From assembly GCF_035989285.1 (NCBI RefSeq), contig NZ_CP108513.1, positions 4,774,001 through 4,838,000 on the forward strand: a DNA stretch of 64,000 nt, in the 5' to 3' direction. Below, one piece after another: positions 51,439 to 60,500 of this stretch. Origin of the DNA: Streptomyces sp. NBC_01235 (GTDB taxonomy: Bacteria > Actinomycetota > Actinomycetes > Streptomycetales > Streptomycetaceae). The first letter of the stretch is position 1. Every line of letters begins with the position of its first letter. Made by a program: the position numbers and the translations under genes. The notes under the pieces are model-generated. The model was given only the letters and a program-made list of their open reading frames with translations, made no database searches and was not told the origin of the DNA.

Positions 51439-51980
51439 AGACCGTTGGCGTAGGCCTCGTGCTCGACGAGCTTCAGCTTCTGGGTGTCCTTGTCCGTGGC
51501 GCTGAAGAGCCGCTTGCCCGCGCCGAGCAGGAGCGGGAAGACGAGCAGGTGGTAGCGGTCGATCAGGCCGGCGTCCGAAAGGGCCTGGTTCAGGGAGGCG
51601 CTGCCGTGGACGATGATCGGGCCGCCCTCGGTCTCCTTCAGCGCGGCGACGTCGTCGAGCGAGCGCAGGATCGTCGTCTCGCCCCAGTTCGACACCAGGT
51701 CGTCCTCGGTGAGGGTGGTGGAGACGACGTACTTCGGCATCACCTTGTAGTCGGCGAAGTCCTCCATGTCGGGCCACACGGGGCTGAACGCCTCGTAACT
51801 GGTGCGGCCCAGCAGCATCGCGGTGGCTTCCGACTGCTCCCGGCCCTTGATGTCGAACGCCTCGGGGAGGAACTCGATGTCCTTGAAGGTCCATCCGGCG
51901 TTCCGGTAACCGGGCTCGCCGCCCGGGGCCTCCACGACGCCGTCGAGCGAGATGAAAGCGGTGCTGATCAGAGTGCGCAT
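51408..51980 (-). CDS. RibD C-terminal/dihydrofolate reductase-family protein
   Basis: A 190-residue NADPH-dependent reductase-fold protein starting at ATG (MRTLISTAFISLDGVVEAPGGEPGYRNAGW) with GAGGAA upstream. MLLGRTSYEAFSPVWP, MPKYVVSTTL, and GGPIIVHGSASLNQALSDAGLIDRYHLLVFPLLLGAGKRLF are the family motifs. The physiological substrate is unknown; such proteins are common in Streptomyces and are not true DHFR. It is convergent with the DUF397 gene and overlaps its end. Confidence 0.9.
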   Translation of the reverse strand: MRTLISTAFISLDGVVEAPGGEPGYRNAGWTFKDIEFLPEAFDIKGREQSEATAMLLGRTSYEAFSPVWPDMEDFADYKVMPKYVVSTTLTEDDLVSNWGETTILRSLDDVAALKETEGGPIIVHGSASLNQALSDAGLIDRYHLLVFPLLLGAGKRLFSATDKDTQKLKLVEHEAYANGLQKNVFDVVR

Positions 51981-52057
51981 CTGAGGTTCCTCGGTGTGTC
52001 GGGGCGGTTCAGTCATGATCTCCGACTGCGGATCGCAGAGAAACTCATCGCCGTCCC

Positions 52058-52513
52058 TCAGTGATCGGCGCCACAGCCGGCGATGTCTCCGCTGTGTGCC
52101 GCCGCCACCAGGGCGATCGTCAGCGTCGCGGACAGGTTGAGGAGGTGGATCGAGGGCGGGTAGCTCGCGAGGGTGTAGCCGTCTCCGGTCAGGGTGGCGA
52201 CGGACAGCAGTGCCACGGGCAGGGCCGCGGTGACGCCCGCGAGCAGGCCTCGTAGCAGTGGGCATGCCAGCAGTCGGCGGGGGGCCAGCGCCAGAGCGAG
52301 GCCGGTCGCGGTGCCCACGGTGACACCCACCGCCATGCTTGCCAGTACGGCGAACGCGGCCGCGGAGAGCAGTGCCCGCGCTGTTCCCTCCTGGCCGCCC
52401 GTCAGGAAGACGAACGACACCACGAGGCACAGGGTGCCGGCGATTCCTGCGGGCCATGCGCCGATCAGCACGCCCAGGCGCGCGCCCCGGCCTATGACCG
52501 TGCGGGTCGTCAT
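52058..52513 (-). CDS. DUF6069-type small membrane protein
   Basis: A 151-residue hydrophobic protein starting at ATG with GGAGG upstream. Four TM helices are visible (LGVLIGAWPAGIAGTLCLVVSFVFL, ALLSAAAFAVLASMAVGVTVGTATGLALAL, LLRGLLAGVTAALPVALLSVATL, IHLLNLSATLTIALVAAA). The pattern is like DUF6069 membrane proteins of actinomycetes, though I assign this name by resemblance only. The start overlaps the stop of an upstream small frame (ATGA), suggesting coupling. Function unknown. Confidence 0.75.
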   Translation of the reverse strand: MTTRTVIGRGARLGVLIGAWPAGIAGTLCLVVSFVFLTGGQEGTARALLSAAAFAVLASMAVGVTVGTATGLALALAPRRLLACPLLRGLLAGVTAALPVALLSVATLTGDGYTLASYPPSIHLLNLSATLTIALVAAAHSGDIAGCGADH

Positions 52514-52734
52514 GGGTGGCCTCCGGTGGTGTCCTCCGTGGTGCGGGGGGTGTGCGGGAGGGGGCCCGCGCGGTCCAGGAGGCCCGTCCGGGCCGCCAGG
52601 GCCGCCGCTTCCAGGCGGGTGCTCTCGCCGTCGGCGCCCCGCACGAGGAGCTCGACCGCTCTCGGGGTGAGCATCTGCAGCAGCCGCCGGCCCTTCGCCG
52701 TCGGCCTGGGCCACCGTGTTGAGCAACTCTCCAT
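52510..52734 (-). CDS. Small hypothetical protein coupled to the membrane gene
   Basis: A 74-residue frame beginning at ATG (MESCSTRWPRPTAKG) with a near-consensus AGGAGGT eight bases upstream, and ending in an ATGA overlap with the membrane protein gene. The middle LQMLTPRAVELLVRGADGESTRLEAAALAARTGLL could form helices, but I recognise no family. The N-terminal section reads unlike a typical domain, so a frameshifted relic of a longer gene is possible. The strong ribosome site and the coupling argue for real translation. Confidence 0.45.
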   Translation of the reverse strand: MESCSTRWPRPTAKGRRLLQMLTPRAVELLVRGADGESTRLEAAALAARTGLLDRAGPLPHTPRTTEDTTGGHP

Positions 52735-53177
52735 CGCGCTCGACCTCCTGGCCTGTAGGCCGATGCTCGCACTGAACGGCGACGCTCGCCGCTGGGAACC
52801 CAAAGGGCTCCGTTTCCGGCTGTTCTCCGCCGCCGGGCAACTCGTGAACACCGGCCGCCGCCACTGGCTCCGCGCGTCATCACCCACGCAATCACCGCAC
52901 AGGCACAGTGTCCCCGTCAACCAACGAGCGAGGACTCATGAACGATCGAGATTAGCCCCTTCGGGCACACCGTGCCGATAACACGTATGCGACGGGACTG
53001 CCTGACCTGCTTCTTCTGCCAACGGTCGGCGTATGCCCTTCTCCTGCGGTTGCGCCACCGACAAAGCAAATGTAGATGCTTATCAGGAGAAGGTCCCACT
53101 CATGGACCGCCGAACCCGCTCATGGACCGCCGAACCCGCGCCGAGCTCATGTCCCGGTACCACCAAAGGGAGCAGCG
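52735..53177. other. 443-nt region upstream of ccr, with leader and 20-bp duplication
   Basis: The region separates the divergent small operon from ccr. It has a lower GC patch near 53040-53100. AGGAGAAGG (53085-53093) precedes two consecutive ATGs that belong to a 20-bp duplication, opening short alternative reading frames before ccr. No longer gene is supported. Confidence 0.5.
53099..53138. repeat. 20-bp direct duplication in the ccr leader
   Basis: CTCATGGACCGCCGAACCCG occurs twice back to back (53099-53118 and 53119-53138). Each copy carries an ATG (53102, 53122) behind a ribosome-like AGGAGAAGG, and because the unit length is not a multiple of three the two ATGs open different frames. 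Confidence 0.9.
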
Positions 53178-54524
53178 ATGCATTCACCCATGTCCGACGC
53201 CGTCCTCGCAGGCGCCGATGCCGCGGATCTCGAGAGCCTCCCGGTGCCGGACTATTTCCCCGCCGCCACTGTGCGAGAAGCGGACGTCAACACCTTCCAG
53301 AACATGGACGACAAAGACGTGCGAAAGTCCCTGTTCGTCGATCAGGTACCCATGCCGGAACTGGCGCCCGACGAGGCCCTCATCGCAGTGATGGCGAGCT
53401 CGATCAACTACAACACCGTGTGGACCGCGATGTTCGAGCCGCTCCCCACATTTCAGTTCCTGAAGCAGATGGGAAAGAACGGCGGCTGGGATGCGCGCCA
53501 CGACCTTCCTTACCAGATTGTGGGCTCCGATGCCGCGGGCGTCATCGTCCGGACAGGGTCGTCCGTACGCAGGTGGAAGGTGGGTGACCACGTCGTCGTC
53601 TCGCCCGTCTATGTCGATGAACAGGAACCCGACACCCACCGGGACGGGATGCTCGGCGAGGGGCAGAAGGCCTGGGGTTTCGAGACGAACTTCGGAGGGC
53701 TGGCACATTACGCGATCGTGCGGGCCAGCCAGCTGATGGCGAAGCCTGCCGCGCTCACCTGGGAGGAGGCAGCCGTCAATCCGCTGTGCGCGAGTACCGC
53801 GTACCGCATGCTGGTCAGTGACCGCGGGGCACAGATGAAGCAGGGCGACGTCGTTCTCGTCTGGGGCGCGACCGGCGGCCTGGGTGCCTACGCCATCCAG
53901 CTCGTGATCAACGGGGGCGGCATTCCCGTCGGCGTGGTGAATTCCGCCGAGAAAGCGGAAGTACTCGGATCCCTCGGATGCAAGGCCGTCATCAACCGCA
54001 ATGACATCGAAGAGGGAGATCCGACGGTTCTCCAACGCCCCGACGGCTGGAAGAGACTGGGGAAGGCAATTCGTGCCGCCGTCGGAGAGGACCCGCACAT
54101 CGTCTTCGAGCACGTCGGAAAGAAGACCTTCGCCGCATCCGTATTCGTTGCCCGTAGGGGAGGCACTGTGGTCACCTGCGGGTCGAGCACCGGATATGAA
54201 CACTCTTACGACAACAGGTATCTGTGGATGCGCCTGAAGCGGATCATCGGAAGCCACGGCGCCAATCTGCATGAACAGTGCGAGGTCAACCGTCTCCTCG
54301 CGCTGGGACACCTGGTTCCGGCCTTGTCCAGAACGTATCGGCTGGACGAGGTCGGCGAGGCGGCTCGGAGTGTCCAGACCAACAACCACATCGGAAAGGT
54401 CGGAGTGCTGTGTCTCGCTGCCGGCCCCGGCACGGGTGTCACCGATCCGGATGCGCGGGCCCGCATCGACGAGCGGCGTCTGAACGCGTTCCGAACCTGG
54501 ACGCAGCCCTCCTTCAACAACTGA
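53178..54524 (+). CDS. ccr: Crotonyl-CoA carboxylase/reductase
   Basis: A 448-residue MDR-superfamily enzyme that reductively carboxylates crotonyl-CoA, or longer enoyl-CoAs, to ethylmalonyl- or alkylmalonyl-CoA using NADPH and CO2. The start is ATG (MHSPMSDAVL) with AAGGGAGC upstream. Conserved segments: SINYNTVW with Asn77/Asn79, WGFETNFGG with Phe168-Glu169, and the NADP-binding VWGATGGLGAYA. RIIGSHGANLHE with His360 and FEHVGKKTFAASVFV follow. These correspond to the CO2-binding residues of characterised CCRs, so carboxylation should be intact. Next to the PKS it probably supplies an unusual extender unit. A hairpin lies after the stop, between it and the convergent PKS. Confidence 0.93.
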   Translation: MHSPMSDAVLAGADAADLESLPVPDYFPAATVREADVNTFQNMDDKDVRKSLFVDQVPMPELAPDEALIAVMASSINYNTVWTAMFEPLPTFQFLKQMGKNGGWDARHDLPYQIVGSDAAGVIVRTGSSVRRWKVGDHVVVSPVYVDEQEPDTHRDGMLGEGQKAWGFETNFGGLAHYAIVRASQLMAKPAALTWEEAAVNPLCASTAYRMLVSDRGAQMKQGDVVLVWGATGGLGAYAIQLVINGGGIPVGVVNSAEKAEVLGSLGCKAVINRNDIEEGDPTVLQRPDGWKRLGKAIRAAVGEDPHIVFEHVGKKTFAASVFVARRGGTVVTCGSSTGYEHSYDNRYLWMRLKRIIGSHGANLHEQCEVNRLLALGHLVPALSRTYRLDEVGEAARSVQTNNHIGKVGVLCLAAGPGTGVTDPDARARIDERRLNAFRTWTQPSFNN

Positions 54525-54533
54525 CCACGTGCT

Positions 54534-54565
54534 GAGGACGGCGTGCCGTGTGGCACGCCGTCCTC
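54534..54565. terminator. Bidirectional terminator between ccr and PKS
   Basis: GAGGACGGCGTGCC and its exact 14-nt complement flank the loop GTGT, 9 nt after ccr and 26 nt after the convergent PKS stop. Confidence 0.9.
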
Positions 54566-54591
54566 GCTGTCGGTGCGGCCGGCCGGTGGGT

Positions 54592-57500
54592 CTATGAGGG
54601 AGCCGCGAGGGACTGCCTGAGGTGGCGCGCGATCGTGGCGACGCTCGGCGGGTCGATGAGGGAGAGGTGGTCGCCCTCGACCGGGACGACTTCGAGAGAC
54701 GGGCACAGAGGCGCCCAGCCGAGGTCGGCTTCCTTCCTCAGGTAGCGCGGGTCGAGCGCCGTGGTGAGCGGTTGGGCCTGCTGGGCGCGGTAGAGGACCA
54801 CGTGACCGTCGTAGGGGCGGGGCGTGTAGCGCTCGCCGACCCTGGCGTCGATGTACGAGGTTCGCTGGTGCTCCATGATGCCCGGGCTCATGTCGAGGCC
54901 CGCTTCGGCCACCAGGCGCATCACCACGTCGATCTGCTGGTCGTCGGGGGTGGCGGCGAGTTCGTCGTAGTCCAGGTCCAGGCGGTGTCCGTACGTTTTC
55001 TCGATGTATTCGGCGAACCGGCCGAAGCGTCGCAGCAGCAGGTCCCGTGAGTCGAGGTCCGGAAGGGCGGCGGGCAGGATGGTGTCGATGAGTCCGAGGA
55101 AGTCGACGGCTTCGCCGGCGTCCGTCAGCTGTTGTGCCGTCTCGTACGCCAGGCAGCCGCCGAAGGACCAGCCGAGGAGCCGGTAGGGGCCTCGCGGCTG
55201 GAGCTCCCTGATGAGGGTGAGGTAGTGCGCGGCCTTGTCCTCCATCGTGCCGACGCCGTCCAGCCGTTCCATGCCGTACACGGCCTGGTCAGGGGGAAGC
55301 AGTTGGGTGAGGGGCTGATAGACCGAGGTGGGCCCCCCGGCGGGGTGGAAGGTGAACAGCGGGAGCTCGAAGGCGCCCGGCAGGGGCGGGCGCAGGACGT
55401 TGACCGGTGACTCACCGGTCGGGTTGACCGTCGGCCGGATCAGTTCCGCGATGGCGGCGACGGTCCGTTGCCCGAGCACGGTCTCGGCGGTGAGGCTCGG
55501 GCGTGCGTCCCCCAGACGCCGGCGGATCACGTCGACGAGTGCTCCGGCCGCGCGCTCGTCCCCTCCTGCCGAGACGAAGTCGGCGCGGACGTCGGCGGGG
55601 CGCTCCCGCAGGACTTCCGCCCAGGCACCGGCCACCAGGCGCTCGGCGGCGTCACGGGGTTGGATCGTGCCCGGCAGCTCGGGCGGAGCGACGCTCGACG
55701 AGGCTGTGGCGTCCTGGGGCGCGTCCGGCGGCGCCGGTGAGGTCGCCCCGTCTTCCGCGTCGCGTTCCGGTCCGAGCCCCGGTCCGAGCCCCAGTCCGAG
55801 CCCTTCGAGGACGCTCTCACCGATCTCGCGCAGCGTCGCGCCGCGCAGCATGAGGTCCGAGGGAAGCTCGACGGCGAAGTCCTGCCGGGCGGCGTTTCGG
55901 ATGCGCACGGCCATCAGCGAGTCCAGGCCCAGTTCGGTGAGCGGAACCGCTTCGTTCAGATCGGCCACGCCGAAGCCCATGATGGCCGCCGTCCGTTTGA
56001 CCAGGCGCGCGTACACCAGGTCCGCCGCGGCCTCGCCGAGGGAGTCGATCCCGGCGGGGCCGGCCCAGTCCTCCATGGCGGTCGCGTCGGTGCGGAGGCT
56101 CTCGGCGAAGAAGGGAAGGGCGGACAGGCCCGGGAAGGCCTCCAGCAGGCGTTGGGCGTCGAGTGGGACCACGCCGGTGTGCGTGCGGTTGTGGACGATG
56201 AGCGTCTGCAGGGCGTCCAGTCCCTCGGGCACGGAGAGGTAGTCCAGAGCGAGGGCCCGGTGTGCGGGCGCACCACCGGTGTCGCTCCAGGGGCCCCAGG
56301 CGATCGAGACGGCGGGCCTGCCTTCCGCTCTGCGGTGCTGCGCGATCGCGTCCAGCCAGGCGTTGGCGGCCGCGTAGGCGGCTTGTCCGGGTGAGCCGAG
56401 CAGCGCGGCCGCGGAGCTGTACGACACCCACCAGTCGATGTCGTGAGAGGCGAGGGCTGCCTCGAGATGGAGGGCGCCGGTCACTTTGGGCCGCAGCACG
56501 GTGTCGATGTCGGCGGGCTCGAGGTCGGTGATCATGCGGTCGTGCAGGACGGCGGCGCAGTGGGCGACGCCGCGCAGCGTGTGTCCCTCATGGACGGCCG
56601 CTTGCACCAGGCGCGGCGCCACGTCCGGATCCGCGATGTCTCCCTGCACGACGGCGACGGACGTGCCGAGAGAGCGTAGTTCGGCGATGACCGCCTCGCT
56701 TTCGGGGGTGGCGGGCCGCCGTCCGTTGAGGACCAGGCGGCCGGCTCCCTGTTCGGCGAGGCGACGGGCCGTTTCCAGGCCGAGGCCGGTGAGGCCACCG
56801 GTGATGAGGTAGGCGCCGTCCCGGCGGGCGAAGGGCGCCTCGTACTGCTGCTCCGTCAGGTCCGCGCGGGCGAGGCGGGCGACCAGGCGGGTGCCGGCTC
56901 TCAGGACCACCTCGTCCTCGGGACTGTCGCCGAGCAGTTCCCGTGCGAGGTCGTCGACGCTCTGGGGCTGGGTGTCGATGTCCACCAGACAGGTCCGCAG
57001 GGCGGGTTCCTCGAGGGCCAGCACGCGAACAAGACCGCGCAGACAGGCTAGGTGCGGCTCACCGGCCTCGTCCGGTGTCACGGCTCGGGCCTGCACGGTG
57101 ACCAGCCAGAGCCGGGGCGGTTGCGGTGCGCGAGAGCCGCGGGAGGCAAGGTGTCGTGCGGTCTGCGCGGCCGCGTGCAGGGCGTCCGCGGCGTCGGACC
57201 CGGTCCGTGCGGTCAGCAGCAGCACCACGGCGCCGGGATCGCCCTGCCCGGTGCTCTTCAGCCAGTCCTCGATCAGAGGCCCGTCGTCCACGGCCCGACC
57301 GACGTGGACGGTCGTCCGCACGTTCTCGGCTTCCAGTGCGGCGCTCAGCTCGGCGGCCAGGGTGCCTTCGCCGGTCGTGGAATCGCCGGCCAGCAGCAGG
57401 GCGCTGCCCAGTCGTCCCGGGAGCGGAACGGGGGACTTCCGCCACTGGATCTCGTGGACGAGCGCGTCGAGGTGCTGCGGCACCTCGTCGCGTCGGGTCG

Positions 57501-60500
57501 GACGCAGTTCCAGGTGTTGTGCCGTGATCCGGGTCTGTGATCCGGTCGCCACGACGTTCCAGTAGGGGCCGGGATCACCGCTGTCGGGGTCTGTACCGGC
57601 CGCCGGTCCGGTGGTCGTCCCGGGGTCCGGGAAGCACTGGACGTCGTAGGTCGGGCCATCCGGAGCGAGGCCCTGGACATGCAGGCACCGCAGAGCGGCC
57701 GGGACGATCTCGGCGGAAGCGGAGTCGTCGTGGGAGGTGTCGTGGGAGGTGTCGTGTCCGAAGCCGGCCGTGGCGGCTTCGACCGGCGCGTACAGCACCG
57801 CCGCGAGGAGCTCTTCGTGGGGGGAATGCCGGGCGGGTTCCTCCCCCGCGGTGAAGGTCGAGTGGCTGACGAGGGCCGAGGGCGCGGTGGAAGGGCCGGC
57901 CGGGGGTGGAACGCGGTCGGTGTGCAGCCGGGCCGACGCGTGGCAGTGCCATGCGCCGTCCGTGACACGGGAGTTGATCGTGACCCTCGCGTGGGGGCCG
58001 GCCGGCTCCCAGACGATGGTGGCCGGTGTGCTGCCGGACAGGGGCAGCCATCGGTGGATGGACAGTTCCTCGATGCGAAGGTCGTCGATGCCGTCACGAC
58101 CGTGGATCTCCTGCGCTGCCGCGATCAGGAGTGCGGCGGCCGCGGCCAGGTCGAGTACGGGGCGGCCGTGGATGCGGCGACGGGAGGCGTGCGTGGTGTC
58201 CGTACCGACGTCGGCCTGCCACAGAACGGCCCCCGTGCGGGGGTCGTCGACGCGAAGCCCCAGCAAGGGGTGGCTCGCGGCGGATGACGTGGTGGCGGAG
58301 CCGCGGCGGCCGAACCAGTGGCGTTCGTGGCGCCAGGCGGGACTGGGGAGCGCCACCCGCGTGCCCTGGGGCCACACGACGTCCTCGTTCAACGGCACCC
58401 CTGCGAGGTGCAGTCGGGCCAGCGCCGTGCGCAGGTCGGTCGCCTCGTCGCGGTGCCTGTGCAGCGTGGGAACCACCACCGCCGGGGGGTCGTCCTGGTC
58501 TGCCTGCAACGTTTCACGCAGGGGGATGAGGGCGACGGCGTGCGGTGAGACCTCCAGGAACAGGTCGTGTCCGTCCGCGGCGGCGGCGAGCACCGCCTGT
58601 TGCAGGCGTACCGGACGGCGGACATTGGCACACCAGTAGGCGGCGTCCGCCTGCACCTCGGCGCGGGGGTCGTCGAGCACGGTGCTGTACCAGGGGACGT
58701 CCGGCGTGCGGGGGCGCAGCCCGCTCAGGGCTTCCCGTAGCGTCGCCACGACGGGGTCCACCGCGGGCGAATGCCCCGCTGCTCCGACCTCCAGAAGCCG
58801 GGCGAATCCGCCTTCGGCGGTCACTGCGTCGACCATGCGCCGCACGGTGTCGGCCGGCCCGGTGACCGTGCATCTGCGGGGTGACGCGTGCACGGCGATC
58901 TCGGTCCCCGGAAATCGCGACAGGACCTGCTCGCGGTCCTGGTCGGGCAGTTCCACGGCGGCCATGGCGCCGGCCCGCTCGGTGTCGATGGTGGCGAGCT
59001 GCGCCGACCGGCGGAGGATGACACGCAGGCCGTCGGCCGGGGCCAGGGCTCCGGCGGTGACGGCGGCGCCCACTTCTCCCATCGAGTGACCGATGACGGC
59101 GGCGGGGAGCACACCGTAGGACCGCAGGGTTCGGGACAGGGCGATCTGCATACCGAACAGCAGGGGCTGGACGTGGTCGACGCCGGTGCCGGATTCGGGC
59201 AGGGAGAGCAGGTCCGTCAGGGAGGCGCCCGTCTCGGCTTCGTAGAGGGGATCCAGTTCGCGGACCGCCTCGGCGAACAGCGGGTCGTCCCGCATGAGGT
59301 GCAGTCCCATCCCCTGCCACTGGGAGCCGTGCCCGGAGAAGACGAAGACCGGGCGGCGGGTGCCGGACGAGCGTCGGTCGGCGTTGTCGGTGCGGGGCGC
59401 CACGAGGCCGGTGACTTCTTCCCCGCGGGCCAGAGCCGCGAGCCGGCCGGTCGCCTCTTGTCGGGTGCGGGCGACGACGGCGGCGCACGCGGGCCCCCTG
59501 CGAAAGCGGGCGAGGGTGTGCGAGAGGTCCCTGAGCGTGGGCGCGCCGTCGGCCGCCGTCCTTCGGGCGAGGCTCTCTGCCGCGTCGCCGATCCGGTCCG
59601 CGGACCGGGCCGAGACGATGAGGACATGCGGAATCCCCGGGTGATCGTCGTCGTCTTCGGCGTGCGGTGGGTGGATCTCGCCGCTCGGAGAGTGTGCGGG
59701 CGCCCGTTCGAGGATGACGTGCGCGTTGGTGCCCCCGAAGCCGAAGGCGGACACGCCGGCCCGAGCCGGGCGGGGACTTCCTTCCGGCCAGGCGGTGGGC
59801 TCCGTCACGACGCGCAGCCGCAGCCCGGTGAAGTCGATGTGCGGGTTGGGCGTGCGGAAGTGCAGGGTGTGCGGGATGCGGTCGTGATGGAGGGCCAGTA
59901 CCGTCTTGATGAATCCGACGATGCCGGCGGCGCCTTCCAGATGGCCCAGGTTGCTCTTCACGGAGCCGATGAGCAGCGGTCGGTCGGCCGTCCTGGCCCC
60001 GCCGAGGACGGCACCCAGCGAGCCGGCCTCCATGGGGTCTCCCAGCAGGGTGCCGGTGCCGTGTGTCTCGACGTAGTCGATGCTGTCGGCTTCGGCCTGC
60101 GCGTCGCTGAGTGCGCCGCGCAGAAGGCTCTTCTGAGCCGCGGGGTTGGGTGCCATCAGCCCGGCCGAGCGGCCGTCGGAGTTGACCGCCGAGCCTTTGA
60201 CGACGGCGAGGATCCGGTCGCCGTCGCGCTGGGCGTCGGCCAGCCGCTTCAGGACGACGACCCCGCAGCCCTCGCCCCGGGTGATGCCGTCCGCCGCGGC
60301 GTCGAACGGTTTGCAGCGTCCGTCCGCCGCCAGCGCGCCGGCCTGTGCGAAGGAAGCGGTGACGGTGGGGGTCAGGAGCACGTTGACGCCTGCTGCCAGT
60401 GCCGTGTCGCACTCGCCGTCGCGCAGACTCCGGCATGCCTGGTGCACCGCCACCAGCGACGACGAGCAGGCCGTGTCGACGGTCAGGCTCGGACCGTGCA

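Noticed and set aside
52058..52864. Longer reading of the small membrane protein from upstream starts
   Set aside because: The upstream part is Pro/Arg/Gly-rich without a membrane or domain signal. ATG 52513 has a good GGAGG and begins the hydrophobic protein.
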